A stretch of DNA of 64,000 bases from Oxytricha trifallax. Lineage: Eukaryota > Ciliophora > Spirotrichea > Sporadotrichida > Oxytrichidae. The notes beneath the pieces were generated by a model. That model ran no database searches. It had not been told where the DNA came from and saw nothing but the letters and a program-made list of their open reading frames with translations. The stretch spans positions 82,254 through 146,253 of the forward strand of contig ARYC01000410.1 of the NCBI GenBank assembly GCA_000711775.1, read 5' to 3'. Of this stretch, positions 24,690 to 36,420 are shown piece after piece (within the stretch, counting starts at the first letter, position 1; each line of letters begins with the position of its first letter). A program made the position numbers and the translations under genes.

Positions 24690-25990
24690 AACTTTTGATG
24701 ATTTGTACTACATATGACTGTCTTATTCACGCTATTCACAGATTTCAATCGCACTTGCTCACAACTAACTTTTTAATTACTATTAAAGATTTAAAACTCA
24801 CTGCCGCTCTCTTCCTAGTTTCTTTTAAAACATAATCCTCCAAATACTTATATTTCTGCATTTAGTTAGCTACTTGATATTGATGGGGATAACCTAAAAT
24901 CAACAAGCATTTATTTTGACAAGCATTTAATGTTATTTCACAAGTGAAATTAAGAAGTGTTGTAGAATGACACTTTAAAGCATTAGGTAATGATAGTAAT
25001 CTCTATACGAAGAAACTCATGACATGGGTCGATAAATTTGATTATTAGGAGAATTTTATAGATATTCATCCCTCGGAATGCGTATTTAGTAAGTAAATTT
25101 TGGAAAGATTTAAACACAAAAACTTCATATATTAAACTACTACTTATTCAAACTCTAACTTTGTAGTAGATGGTTCTCTTGAGTTTGTCCTTGGCCAAAG
25201 TTGTCGCTCATTATATTTAGACTACGCATCTAAGGTCTTTATGGCTACACCTGCTGGAATTAGGTCTTCAAGCGTTTTACTTGCAGAAAGAAATCCTTCC
25301 TGTATGTTCTCAAATGTTCTTCTTCTTCTTTAGTCTCTTCGCACTCTTATCTGGTTCGACGGCGCTTAGTATTGGACTTCAATGAGGAAACAGCCCTGCC
25401 TTTGCCTTCTACAATTGTTCAATCAATTTGTTACTTCACTTACAGGAAAGAAGCATGCACCGGTTGAAGGCTTCCGCAAACTCGGGCCGAAGCCATACAT
25501 CTAAAGAGCGCTTTTCCACCTATCATGAGAACTGCTTTTGCCTGGCCTAGTTAATCATCTCTTGCAGCTATTCTGGTACGATAGTATATAGGATGTCTCC
25601 CACCCATTTTCTATCTATATTCTTCCAGTCACGAGGAGATAGTAGGTGGCTCATAACTTATTCATACTATTGAGCTAGATTGAGAAGGTCCATTACAGTT
25701 AGACCTTCGAGCTAAGGAATAGCAGAAACATATCTCGTGAGATGAACTACTTAAATAATGGAAGTGATGAAGTTATTGTGAACTTACATTTTTGTCACCA
25801 TTAAGAATCTCAATTAGAAAATATGAATTGGTTGATTGGAGACTCGGCAAGTGAGCCTTGCAGTCTTGAGAGAGGAAGATGTATAAATCCTTCTATTTGC
25901 AGTTTAGTCTGTAAGTCCAGCAAATTTATCGGCTACTAGTTCATTTAATCTAATAATATCCTCTAATTTATTGCCTTCAGAATTAAATCA
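24690..25990 (-). pseudogene. Accessory gene of the IS630-type element, copy 2 (unknown function)
   Basis: Minus strand from about 25,990. The clearest block is IPQLEGLTVMDLLNLA, followed by SHLLSPRDWKNIDRKWVGD, an Arg/Lys/Gln stretch and RPEFAEAFNRCML. These align with the product at 15.0-15.9 kb in the same order and spacing. In-frame TGA codons follow KQKQFS and LLSCK, and the frame shifts near 25,380. The 3' part (ENIQEGFLSASKTLEDL, then a frame from about 25,020 to 24,690) is open but less certain. It is divergent from the transposase at 26,130. Confidence 0.6.
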
Positions 25991-26129
25991 CAGTGGCTCA
26001 GGATTCTTGGGGTTTTGTGGAGGGTGCCATGATTTCGTAAATTTCACACTATTAAGAACACTTTTCTATCTAATAGAGAATCCCTATACAGAATCCGGTA
26101 GAACTAAAAGGAATTCCTTAAGAAAATAA

Positions 26130-27795
26130 ATGAAAAACTTCTACTCTCAAGAGGATACTCAGGATGCTAACTACTAAATCCCAACGATTAATCATAATCA
26201 GGATTTGTAACTAGAGCCTCATTCATCACAATAGCATTAATAGAATGAATTAAATAAGACCAATTGATAAATTCTCAATGATGAGGCAATTTATAACATG
26301 ACATAATTGATATACTAGAGCTTAAGAGACCCATGTTAAGTTGTGCTTAGCTCACATTCAGCGAACTCCTTCACTATGATAAAAGAGCAATTTATCTGAG
26401 ACTAACATCCAGTACAGAATACAGTTAGAAGCAAACTTATCGACCCCAAACCAGCAGTTGTAACAGCTATGAAGCATGAACCTGGACTAACTTCAATGAT
26501 AGGAGAGTCTGCCATTAGAAGTCTTGCTATAATGTCGCTAGAGTACCTCGACCTTAAGCTAGAGACATATACTCAGCGTGATAATTTTGCTACTAATGAA
26601 GAAATTCAATGCAATTATGAGGCAAGCGAATTCTTGCACAAGCCTTTGATCCTTTCGGAATTACGAAATGGAATTGATGACTACATATGCAAATGAACAA
26701 ATCCAACTCAAAGACTCGCACAATAGCGGCAAAACTCCCGAGTTTAAGAGAACGTAGGTCCAAACTAGGAATAGTACTGTGATGCGACTTTTCAATCAAG
26801 GATTTTAAGGCAAATGCATTTCAAACATTTTGGGAATTAAATATTCTCTCGTTTAGAAGATTTTAAGAGGAAAACAAAGCCTCCAAAACCAGGCAGACTT
26901 AAAGCAATACGTAAGGAGCAAAGATTTGCTTCCTAATAGAGCTAAACAATTTATAACGGATATGGCCAGAGAATCTGGAGCAATAATTACATCTGAAAAA
27001 ATCAAATAAGAACTCAAGGATGAGTTAGGAATTAGTGTCTCGAAGTACAAAATCATAAAATTTCTAAATTAAGTCCTGGGCTTCTCCTATCATAAGGTGT
27101 ACCAGATTACACCAAATCACAATACGTCCATTTCGAAACTAGCAAGACAACTGGCCGCTGATGAGTATATCCGTGCTATGTGTCGAGGAAAAATACTAAT
27201 CAATGTGGATGAGACTATAGTGTAAAGTACCGACAATCGGCACTATACTTGGGCACCACCCGGGACTACAACCCTCTCTACTTCAGCTAGAAGAATGATC
27301 AAAGTTTCTATAACTGCTGCAGCTTGCAGTGATGGGAAATTACTCTTCACTGTAAATAATGGGACTACCAATAGTTCAACCTTTATTCATTTCATCACCT
27401 TAGTGGTTAGGCATTTGGGCAGGCTTGACCCTTGGTGGTTCACCAAATACCTGATCATAGTAGACAATGCCCCTTATCATTAGAGTTTCGTCACATTAGA
27501 GGCGATGAAACTGATGCACTTGCCAATTTTATTTCTGGGTCCTTACTAATTTGACCTCGCGCCTGTGGAACAGGTCTTTCGTTGCATCAAATAGCGTGAT
27601 CTGAACGAATCCAAGTGTCCGGTGTCAACAAAGTAACTAACTCATAGAAGCTAATATATTTATAGGAGGCAGATCTCAAAGTAAATACAATTATTGGCGT
27701 TGTAAATATCAAATCTGGACATGACCTGGTTAAAAGCAGCGTTTTAAAAGGCACTCGTAACAGCATTACAACATTTGAGTTTGTGTAATGTGTGA
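26130..27795 (+). CDS. DD34E (IS630/Tc1-type) transposase of the 9.5-kb element
   Basis: The N-terminal part starts at ATG 26,130 (MKNFYSQEDTQ) and contains two in-frame TGAs and one frameshift near 26,690. From there the frame is open to TGA 27,793-27,795. Order of parts: helix-turn-helix-like NQGFQGKCISNILGI (about 26,795), winged-helix KDELGISVSKYKIIKFL (about 27,020), first catalytic Asp in LINVDET (about 27,205), second in IIVDNAPYH (about 27,465), Glu in LAPVEQVF (about 27,560). The second Asp and the Glu are 34 residues apart. The catalytic core is intact even though the N-terminus is broken. These enzymes cut and rejoin element ends through a DDE active site. A chromodomain gene follows 408 bp downstream on the same strand. 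Confidence 0.88.
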
Positions 27796-28203
27796 TATAT
27801 ATCACAATCTAGAGGTATGAATTTAATACATTTTGATTTCTCTTTTAGATTTGAGGTTCTGTAAATTTGAATTATTTCTTTCAGCTTAGCAGATGTCAGT
27901 CTAGGAGGTGACAAGTCACTACATTGTATCATGAATAATCGAATGGTTCTTAATTGGAAAGGTTAAATTAAGCCTGAGAAAAGCTACGTTAGTGTAACAA
28001 TACTGGTAAGTTGGACATCTAGAGCAATATGTAAATATTTATTTGAAAGGATTTATGTTGACGTAAATTAATTACAATTTAAAATTGAAGTAATTTCATT
28101 TTAAAAGCATTTAATTATCAATAATAACAATTAAAATAGCAAGAGGATTTCTCTTAGAAACATGAAGGAAACGTAAATTATCAAGAGCAAATAAGACAAA
28201 GGG
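27796..28203. other. Intergenic spacer in the 9.5-kb element
   Basis: AT-rich gap between the transposase stop and the chromodomain gene start. No open frame of coding character was seen; a promoter for the downstream gene would have to lie here. Confidence 0.5.
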
Positions 28204-30385
28204 ATGGATAAAGAGCAAGTGAATTACAATGTGGACAAGATTTTGGAAGCTCGCAAGATAGGAAATGAAATGGAATTTCTCATAAGATGGGAAAGCTATA
28301 CTTCAGAGTATGATTGTTGGATACCAGAGTCAAATCTTCTTGGAGAGAGGGCAAAGAATGCAGCAGAGAAATTTCTAATAGACAAAATGCCTGAGCTCAT
28401 GGACGTTAAAGTTTATCAATTGAGATGCACCTCACGATTGAAAAGAGTTATGAACGGGAGGATAGTAGTAACCGGGTAAACAAGGGCTGAAATATAATAG
28501 CAAAATGAGAATAAAACCTCGCATGTGGCAAGACCTCTCATCCAATCTGTCTGCTCTAACCACAACCAGTAATAAACTCAATAGCGGACACTGACGAAGA
28601 TGACGATGGATAATCTGAATCCAGCGATACCTAAGAAGGTGATGATTAGAACAGATAATCTCATGTAATAACGGAGCTGGATAACCATGAGTGTGCTCTC
28701 CTCAATTATTCAGGTGAATGAGAAAATCGGTGGCTCGGTAAGCATGACATGTTCCAAGACATTAACTATGGCTCGATGGTTGAGTAGACTCGGGAAAAGT
28801 TCATTCAAGGAGCCTATAAGCAGATTCTCTAATAATTCAAAACAACCCGTTTATACTCAGAGAAAGTTAAGTAGTTGCCGCACGATGAAATTTTCAAGAA
28901 CACGTATTGGCATCCGGGTAAGCAAGATTAAAAGACACTAACTTGCTTTATTACTGCAAGCAACATGGTAGCTGGAGGCCCACTGTTTGATTCTCCAGAA
29001 AAGTTTCACGCTTTGTATGAATCAAGAGCCCACATCTAAAAAAGAAGAAATTTAGAGATGCCTTGGGAGGAAGGATACTGTTACAAAAACTTGCCATATC
29101 TATTCTACGACCCCAATGAGGATTAATGGGTCAGTCCTATTTTAACAAGAGTGTTTTCTGGTGTAATTCTTAGAAATATGAAAGCTAACATACATTAGGG
29201 ATGGTGGGGTCTCTTAGAGACCGAAAACCCAGATAGAAAGTTCATAATCTAAGTATTGATAAGAAACATCGCAAATAAAGATGGCAAAGAGGAATTGTAA
29301 TAGCAGTGTCATGCAGCAGTCGTAGTAAAAGATCAAAACTAGTGGCTGCTTCTTGACTCGGCAGAAGATGGGCCGATTGAAATCACCCCCGACGGAGATA
29401 GGCTAAGTGATTGGTATCAAGGGGTGTTATACATTGCTATGCTAGCTATTCGTCCAGATAGTCCTCCATAGAATAAGAGAGAGGCGTTTAAGAGGGAGTG
29501 GCAGCGCATCATGAATGGGGAAATGGTGATAAGGCAAGGCGGAAACAGGAAGCTTATTTAGAGCAGCAGGAAAAGTTGTCGAAAAGATCGGAGAACCAAC
29601 CCTCACAACCAAGGAAACAAATAGCAGAGAACCAACAAGTCGTCAATGCCAGTTAGTACTTACAGGAAATCCAGAGCAGAGTAACTAATTGGCAAAAGAA
29701 CAGATAAAGATAGAGACGCAGATGCTTAAAGAGCATTATTAGAAAGTACTCAAAAAGCCAGGGAAAAGAGGTCGTAAATGCATAATAATTCAAAGAGGAC
29801 TAAACTCGAGAACATTCTAGCGGAGCATGTGTTGATGATGTAAAAACAAAGTTGAAACTTGAGAAGATGTTACACTACACCTCATCTTTTGGAAAATTGG
29901 ATGTGCTACCGTTTCCCGCTGATGTTCAATAAAAATTGCAATCTCCAGAGGAAGACAGTGAGATAGTTTAAGCTGCCCATTCTTGGGTTGTGCTTGAGGG
30001 CTCAAGAGCGAAACTGGCCCACTTTAAGACATAGATAATTGCTGATGGAGGGCAACAAAAATAAGAAGAGCCGCTTATTGTTAGAAATGACCTCAACACA
30101 GACTGGGTGGAGGAGAAATTCCAGAAGATTATACTTTCAATCGAGGAATAGCTCTTCAGCTTCACATTAAAGATGTTTCAAGAAAACCCCTTCATCCCGT
30201 ACTCCCTTGTCAATAACATCAAACGCATTATCTCTAAGACAAAAGCCACTGAGATTTAACAGCGCTATGAATAAGAAATAAAGCTAGAATAAGAGAATAT
30301 CAAGAAGGACAATGACCCTAGGGTGGCACCTGCCGAAGCAAGAACTTGTTACCTGCAAACAATTAAACTGATTAATAAACTATGA
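28204..30385 (+). CDS. Chromodomain protein with a possible cysteine-protease-like region
   Basis: ATG 28,204. Residues 8 to 50 form a chromodomain: YNVDKILEARKIGNEMEFLI, then RWESYTSEYDCWIPESNL, with the aromatic cage positions Tyr, Trp and Tyr/Trp retained. This domain normally binds methylated histone H3 lysine. An acidic linker (DTDEDDDGQSESSD, about 28,590) follows. After a frameshift comes a roughly 260-residue globular region in one frame (28,717 to about 29,540) holding TCFITASN, QCHAAVVVK and WLLLDSAEDG, a Cys, His, Asp order that could be a papain-like or Ulp1-like protease active site; this is weak. A second frameshift leads to a Gln-rich coiled tail ending at TGA 30,383-30,385. 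The chromodomain suggests targeting to marked chromatin, apt in a ciliate where histone methylation marks DNA for elimination. Confidence 0.8.
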
Positions 30386-30464
30386 CTAATGCCTATTAAA
30401 TGCAATTAATTAATAAATAAAAGTAAGTATTTAAAATTTCTTATCACTTTATTTAAACAACTTT

Positions 30465-31024
30465 TATTTTATCATCCTACCTCACATAAAAAGTATCATT
30501 ATTAACTAAAATTTATGTTTCAGCTTCTGAATCGAACTCCTTCATGAAATTTCGATCATAGGACACTTATAATATTACTGTGACAGATATTTTTTTAAGT
30601 AAAATAAAAAAATGTTATTTCATATTTTAATATCTAATTAGTCAGTAAGCAACGAAATTGGGGATTAAGAACATCAAAATTATTCGCTAAATTTAATGAT
30701 GTCTAGAATTAATAAATTCGTACACATTGATAAGTGTTTTTAAAAAAAGACAATTAATTGAGTCAATGGTTTTTATAAGAAGGCCAGACATCATTAAATT
30801 TAGCGAATAATTTTGATGTTCTTAATCCCCAATTTCGTTGCTTATTGACTAATTAGATATTAAAATATGAAATAACATTTTTTTATTTTACTTAAAAAAT
30901 ATCTGTCACATTAATATTAAAAGTGTCCTATGATCGAAATTTCATGAAGGAGTTCGATTCAGAAGCTGAGACATAAATTTTAATTAATAATGATACTTTT
31001 TATGAGGGGTAGGATGATAAAATA
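30465..31024. repeat. Foldback at the right end of the 9.5-kb element
   Basis: Arms of about 240 bp (30,465-30,704 and 30,786-31,024) are near-perfect inverted copies, for example CTTCATGAAATTTCGATCAT against its complement, around an 80-bp loop. The right arm runs directly into the right terminal repeat. It may be a nested foldback insertion or an inverted duplication of the subterminal region. Confidence 0.9.
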
Positions 31025-31102
31025 TATCAATAATGTAAAAAATTGATCATGCACCGACTTAGGATTTTGAAAAAATTTTTGCACCGACTTAGACCCCCCC
31101 CC
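31023..31102 (-). repeat. Right terminal inverted repeat of the 9.5-kb element
   Basis: Reverse complement of 21,600-21,680, including both TGCACCGACTTAG motifs and a terminal run of nine C. Confidence 0.95.
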
Positions 31103-31110
31103 TTTTATTT

Positions 31111-33700
31111 GAACAGTCTCTTCTATTGTTCTTATTTATATTATGATACATTATGTGTGTTCAATATTATTTTAGTCTTAAGAAATATTTTTAAATTTCC
31201 CTATTTATTATTTAACTTTAATTATGATAAGCTAAAGGAAGTTTATATTTTTTATTAATCTCATTTATTTTAGGATTATTTTATACTTTAAACTTTTTTG
31301 AAAAAAAACAAAGTTCGTTTGCATTTATCTGTTATTTCTATTCATCAACTTAAGTGAATTAAATTTATCCAATTTATACTGCTCACTAAATAAATATCTA
31401 TCTTTTCTGTTCTTTTTCTCTTGACTCCTTTCTTATGTTAAAATACAATTTGTTAGATGTTTAGATATTTATTTATAAATTTGTATGAATAATCATATTT
31501 ATTATCCTATGCAACTAATATTTTCACTTAAAATTATTATTTACAGTTAACTCATCAATCTCTTATATTAAATTTTAAATATTATTTCTATTACAAGATT
31601 ATTTTAAATATATTTCAAATATAAGTACATCCAAGACTCCCTATCTTAATATATAATAACTTAGTATTTTTAAAATGTTTTGTAAAATGATTACCTCATT
31701 CTTCACTAGCATTGTGATTACCAACTATTGTTATTATTTCGTATTAATATTAGTATTTAAATTGTGAGCTATAATTAATGAATTATTATCCTCTATTTTT
31801 ATCAGGAGTTTTAAAGTTATCTGCTACTCATTGATATATTTTTTAATGAAATCAATCAGGTTTGCAGATTTATCGTATTTTGCTTAATTCTTTCCTGTAT
31901 GCGTCTGAAGTTGTTTTCTTACAGATAAAATTTATGATATTTTAAAAAAAATATTTTATTTCTTTTTATCTTTTACTGGTCTCAACAGATAAATAAACAG
32001 CCGTATAGATAACTTAGATTATTGTATAAGAATCGCTTAAATGTCATCAAGCTACAATCAATATCTTTAGTTTCATGCATTTTTATATTAGAGTTTTAAG
32101 TTTCATTGATATGGTTTTTCTTAATTTCTTTAAGAGTCTGTTTTCAGCAATCTTACCTGACTTAATCATTTTTTATCTATATAAATATACATTTTTGTCA
32201 ATCCTTTGTTTAAAATGAAGAACACTTGCAATTTATGAATGATTTCTTTCACATTTCAAGTCCTGTTTCCTCAAAAATAACCAATTCACTAGTTATCTTG
32301 AATTTTAATTATTTTAAAATTTATTTAAACAAAATCATTTTTAATATAATGTGAAATTTTGTACCTTTCTCAATCATTTCTTAAGAATATTTACTTCCGC
32401 TTTTGTAACTGGTTTATTGAATTTTTTCTATAGAATATTAAAATTCTTTAAAATTATCTAAAAACTTTTATAAGTATACAAATAATCAATAGCAAATTCT
32501 AATAGTGTTTTAATTAAGATAACTATGTATTTGTCTGTTTCAACAAACTATGTTTTTAATACTTTTTCTGTTTGCCTCTGGCAGCATTTCTATTTTATGT
32601 TATAACATAAATTTAAAAGGAATTATTATAATTGTTATTATAAAAACTATCCTCATGTACTACAATTATTAATATTAACAAGCTTAAATTATAAGAAATT
32701 TATTAATGAAATCGAAAACCATTTATATAAAAACAAAATATCATCTCAAAGCTAGACTATATGACTTATATTAACCCGATTTTGTGTCTTATGATAGAAT
32801 ATTTTTTATATAATTATTATTTAAGGAGGTGAATTGTGAATAATATAAACTATGATTGTTATTAAAGCTGTAATTAGATATTTTTAAATAAAACTAGATA
32901 ATTACCAAGATTGAATAAATAAAAATGTATATTAACTATCCCATTATTATCATTAATTCTTTTTCCTATTTATTTTGATAAATTAGCATGAGTGCTAACT
33001 TGTTTCTACTATCATATTTACATTTACTGTGCTCTTTTCATGTTCCACTGCCACACTAATAAAGCACATCCCTTATAAAAATAGCAAATTAGGTTTGTTT
33101 ATTATAACTAATAATAATGTCAATATACTTACAGCTTCACTTTAATATTTTCTATCTTAATTAATATTAATTTTTATAAATTTATTCACAAATAATCATG
33201 AAATCTAAACATAAGTTTAGTTTAATTTAAATGATTAATAAAACAATAGTGCAGATGAGGCTGGTAAAACTTATTTATCCCATTATTCAAGTCAAAAAGG
33301 TAATTAATTATATATGACCTCAATTTCAAATTTAATTGGCATGTTCTCATCTACATTAGCAGCATAATATATTTTAAAAGTGAAAAATTTACTTGTTTGA
33401 AGCTTAAGAAAATTAATCTCCTATAGTTATAATTATTAAATTGGTTATATTTTTTAAGAAATTAATAGTAGTTTATTAAGTTTTATGCTAGATTGTGAAA
33501 AATAAAAATGTAAAAGCAAGGATAAAAGACTCCATTTGAGAATTATTAATCGTTGCTTTGAGAGAAAATGACAGAAAATTTATTATAAAAGTCAACTAGT
33601 CCAGGTGAAAACAATAAAGAAGTCAATTATATATAAGCAATTTATCCTAATCAACTTTAGTCAGTAGAGACAATGCCTTTCTTGTGAAATTATTTCGATT
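31111..33700. other. AT-rich stretch without a supported gene
   Basis: Strongly AT-rich. A short exon-like frame on the plus strand at about 33,229-33,300 (MINKTIVQMRLVK, followed by a GTAATT donor-like site) is the only coding hint. Confidence 0.45.
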
Positions 33701-33710
33701 TTATATTATT

Positions 33711-34239
33711 TTAGGGTAAAATGGTTAATCTGTTATTCTGATTCAACACAGAGGAATGACTACAAAATTAAACCATAAAGGATAAGGAATATTGTTAATA
33801 AAATATAAACCTTTAAAGAAAATAGATGTAAGTGTATATACAATATCTGGAGGAATAAAACAAGAAGAGAAGGAAGAAATAGCTCTCGATATAGATGCTT
33901 AGTTTTCATAAATTCACAGCTTTGTAATACAGAGCAATAATTTAATATTTGAGGGCATTAATGAAAATTTATATAACAACAATATATCGTACTGTTAATT
34001 GCATGTTTAATCTTTTCTTAATTTGATTTACACTTTATAATATATTATACCTAATTATTAAGCATTAAGCTTTATATTCTATTCAAATCAACTCCCACTT
34101 CTGCTTAACTGGTTAAGTAGGATGATACAAGTTAGGTTCAAAGTAAGTGGAATATTATTACCTTAGACAAATATCTAGACTTCTTTGATATCAAGTAGAA
34201 TAATTTCACCAATAATTATAGTAAACTTGTTTTTAGTCT
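33711..34239 (+). CDS. Unknown protein segment
   Basis: An uninterrupted plus-strand frame of about 175 codons. It starts after an AG at 33,713 and contains SVILIQHRGMTTKLNHKGQG and KIDVSVYTISGGIKQEEKEE. The first half has gene-like composition; the second half is hydrophobic and AT-rich, so the true end may be earlier, at an intron or segment junction. No family was recognised. Confidence 0.3.
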
Positions 34240-36420
34240 GAATAGTAAACCATTTATGAATGAAATTTATTAATTTTACTGAACATTAAAAATTATTCTC
34301 AAAAATATCATTCTTTGAATTCCAGAATACGCTGCTCAAATAACTATAATTCTCCTGGTAAACATTAATTATTATATAGTCTAATTCTAATTATCATTAT
34401 ATCACAAGCTGAGTTTGAAAATTGGGATTTCGTATTTGGAATTTCCAAATAAAAACAAATTGTGCTAATAGAATTAGCAATCCTTTTTATCAGGCATTAA
34501 AAGTACTCTATTTAGAGGGCAATAAAGTTTATGAAAATTTTCAAATTATTTTTTTTATTTAAATAGAATAGAATCGTAAATTTTAAAGGTATATACTAAT
34601 CCAAACTGCCTATAATTATGTATGCTTAAATTATATAAATACTACATAGAGAATAAAATGAGATAAATAAGAGATTTTTCATATTGTGCTATTTATATTT
34701 AATATATTATTATGAATCATTTCATGTTTTAATTTAATTTCGCTTTATAATTCTTAACCTTGCGAAGAAGTTAATCAAATCTTGCATTATAAAATTCATC
34801 TTTGTTTTAGCCAGAATTATCGTTGATAACATTTCATGATCCTTATGTAACCAAAACCCCAAATTTATTTATTCAAATTCAAAGAAAAGATAAAATACCT
34901 GATATTTTTAAAGTATTTTTGTTTGTTTAAAGTAGAAAAAAGAGTTCTTTAGATATATAATGCACTAACATTCAAATATTAATGATTATAAGTGAAAGAA
35001 TTGAGAGAGGTTCTGGTCATCACCTGTGATTTTAATCCACTTTATATTTTATTATGAATTTAAGACTTATATTACTTTAAATTATTAATATATAATTTTA
35101 ATGGTTTAGATTAATTAATTTAAGTGAAGTTAAGCTTGTGACTTTGGAGTATTAAAATTCTCTAATGGTGATTTGTTGTAAGGATATATTAATTTAATAA
35201 AATACCATGAAAAATGTAAGCCACATTTTCTTTTGAGGTAAAGTAGTGATTTTTAAACAATTATTTCGAGATTAATGCAATAAATATACAGTACTTAAAC
35301 GGACATTCTTATTGAAACTCTTTATAAAAGTCGATTGGAGGCCAAATGCTAATATGTAGTTTTTATAGATATAATTACAAAAATCACAGGATAAATAATA
35401 TAATTTATTATAATAATTCGACTAAATTCCCTACTTATTCAAACGAATATAGCACTTACTGCTATCTGCAAAAATATAGCTTATTTATATATCCAAGTGA
35501 GTTTAAAAGTAAGAACTTCATTGTAAATAATTTTAATAAGCAAAATCATGGGGGTAATCAAACATTCTATTTTGATTTAATTCATTGAATAGAATTACTC
35601 CATCCCATTAAATGAGTAGATAGATTAATATAGGTGAACAGGAAATCTTATTTTATGTTTAGTTTACTAACTATAAAACTATGAGATCCATCTTTAAATT
35701 TAGATAAATGATTAATTGTGCTCTTTATTTAAACATTTTAGCAATTTAGTTGCTTCAAGCTTATACTTAAATAAATATCTTTGAAAAATTTATCGTTAAG
35801 CCATATTATTAAGCAAAATCTCCACACTAATTTAATTAAGTTAACTTTAAAATTTCTCCTATTAAACCTGAAATCTAAAATAATGGATGTGATATTATAC
35901 CTTAAAGCATTCATTTAATAAATTTATTATTGATACAAATTAGAATTCCTTTTGATTTATTATTTTAAGGTCTGTTTTTATTGTAGATTAAGCTTCTCCC
36001 TTAGTCTTACTATACTAATCTAGTGAGTACTTTTAAGGCATAAAAAACTCGATTTTAATATACTGTAGAAATAAATTATAATCTACATCTAATTAAAAGT
36101 ATTTTACACTCAACTAGTTACCAAAATTAATCAATAATTTGCAATGAAATTTTTGTTGAGCGTAGGCAAAACTAAGAAATTAAATTTTGTGTAAATAATA
36201 TAAGTATTATTGTCATTTCTCAAGTAATTTGATATGATTATATAATAGTAATTAGTAACTTTAGCTTTTGAGAAGTTACAATCTTCCATTCATTATATAG
36301 AAGACCTGGTCTCTAAACTCCAATCTATGTAATTAATGACTAAGAATAATTATATAATCATTCAATGATTTGTCAATTATATCAATCATTTCTTTATAAT
36401 GATACTTGAACAGATATTTT
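34240..36420. other. AT-rich stretch without a supported gene
   Basis: No domain or repeat recognised. An 80-codon Asn/Tyr-rich frame at 35,346-35,588 looks like random AT-rich sequence. Confidence 0.5.

Larger units (their letters stand above)
21600..31102. mobile_element. 9.5-kb IS630/Tc1-type large transposon with G-run-tipped ends
   Basis: Bounded by near-identical 80-bp terminal inverted repeats. Inside, in order: a long unknown gene (+), a small accessory gene (-), a DD34E transposase (+) and a chromodomain gene (+), all denser in GC than the flanks. The layout, long gene convergent with an accessory gene that is divergent from the transposase, repeats the layout of the 12-21 kb cluster read in reverse. 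Classical Tc1/mariner elements are 1-5 kb, carry one or two genes and duplicate TA, so this element is atypical in size, cargo and apparent 8-bp duplication. All genes carry frameshifts, so this copy is probably inactive. Confidence 0.85.

Noticed and set aside
24980..25530. Long plus-strand open frame opposite the accessory gene
   Set aside because: The minus strand carries the blocks shared with the 15-kb copy, so the plus frame is antisense.
35346..35588. 80-codon Asn/Tyr-rich frame
   Set aside because: Composition is that of AT-rich noncoding DNA and it has no domain.
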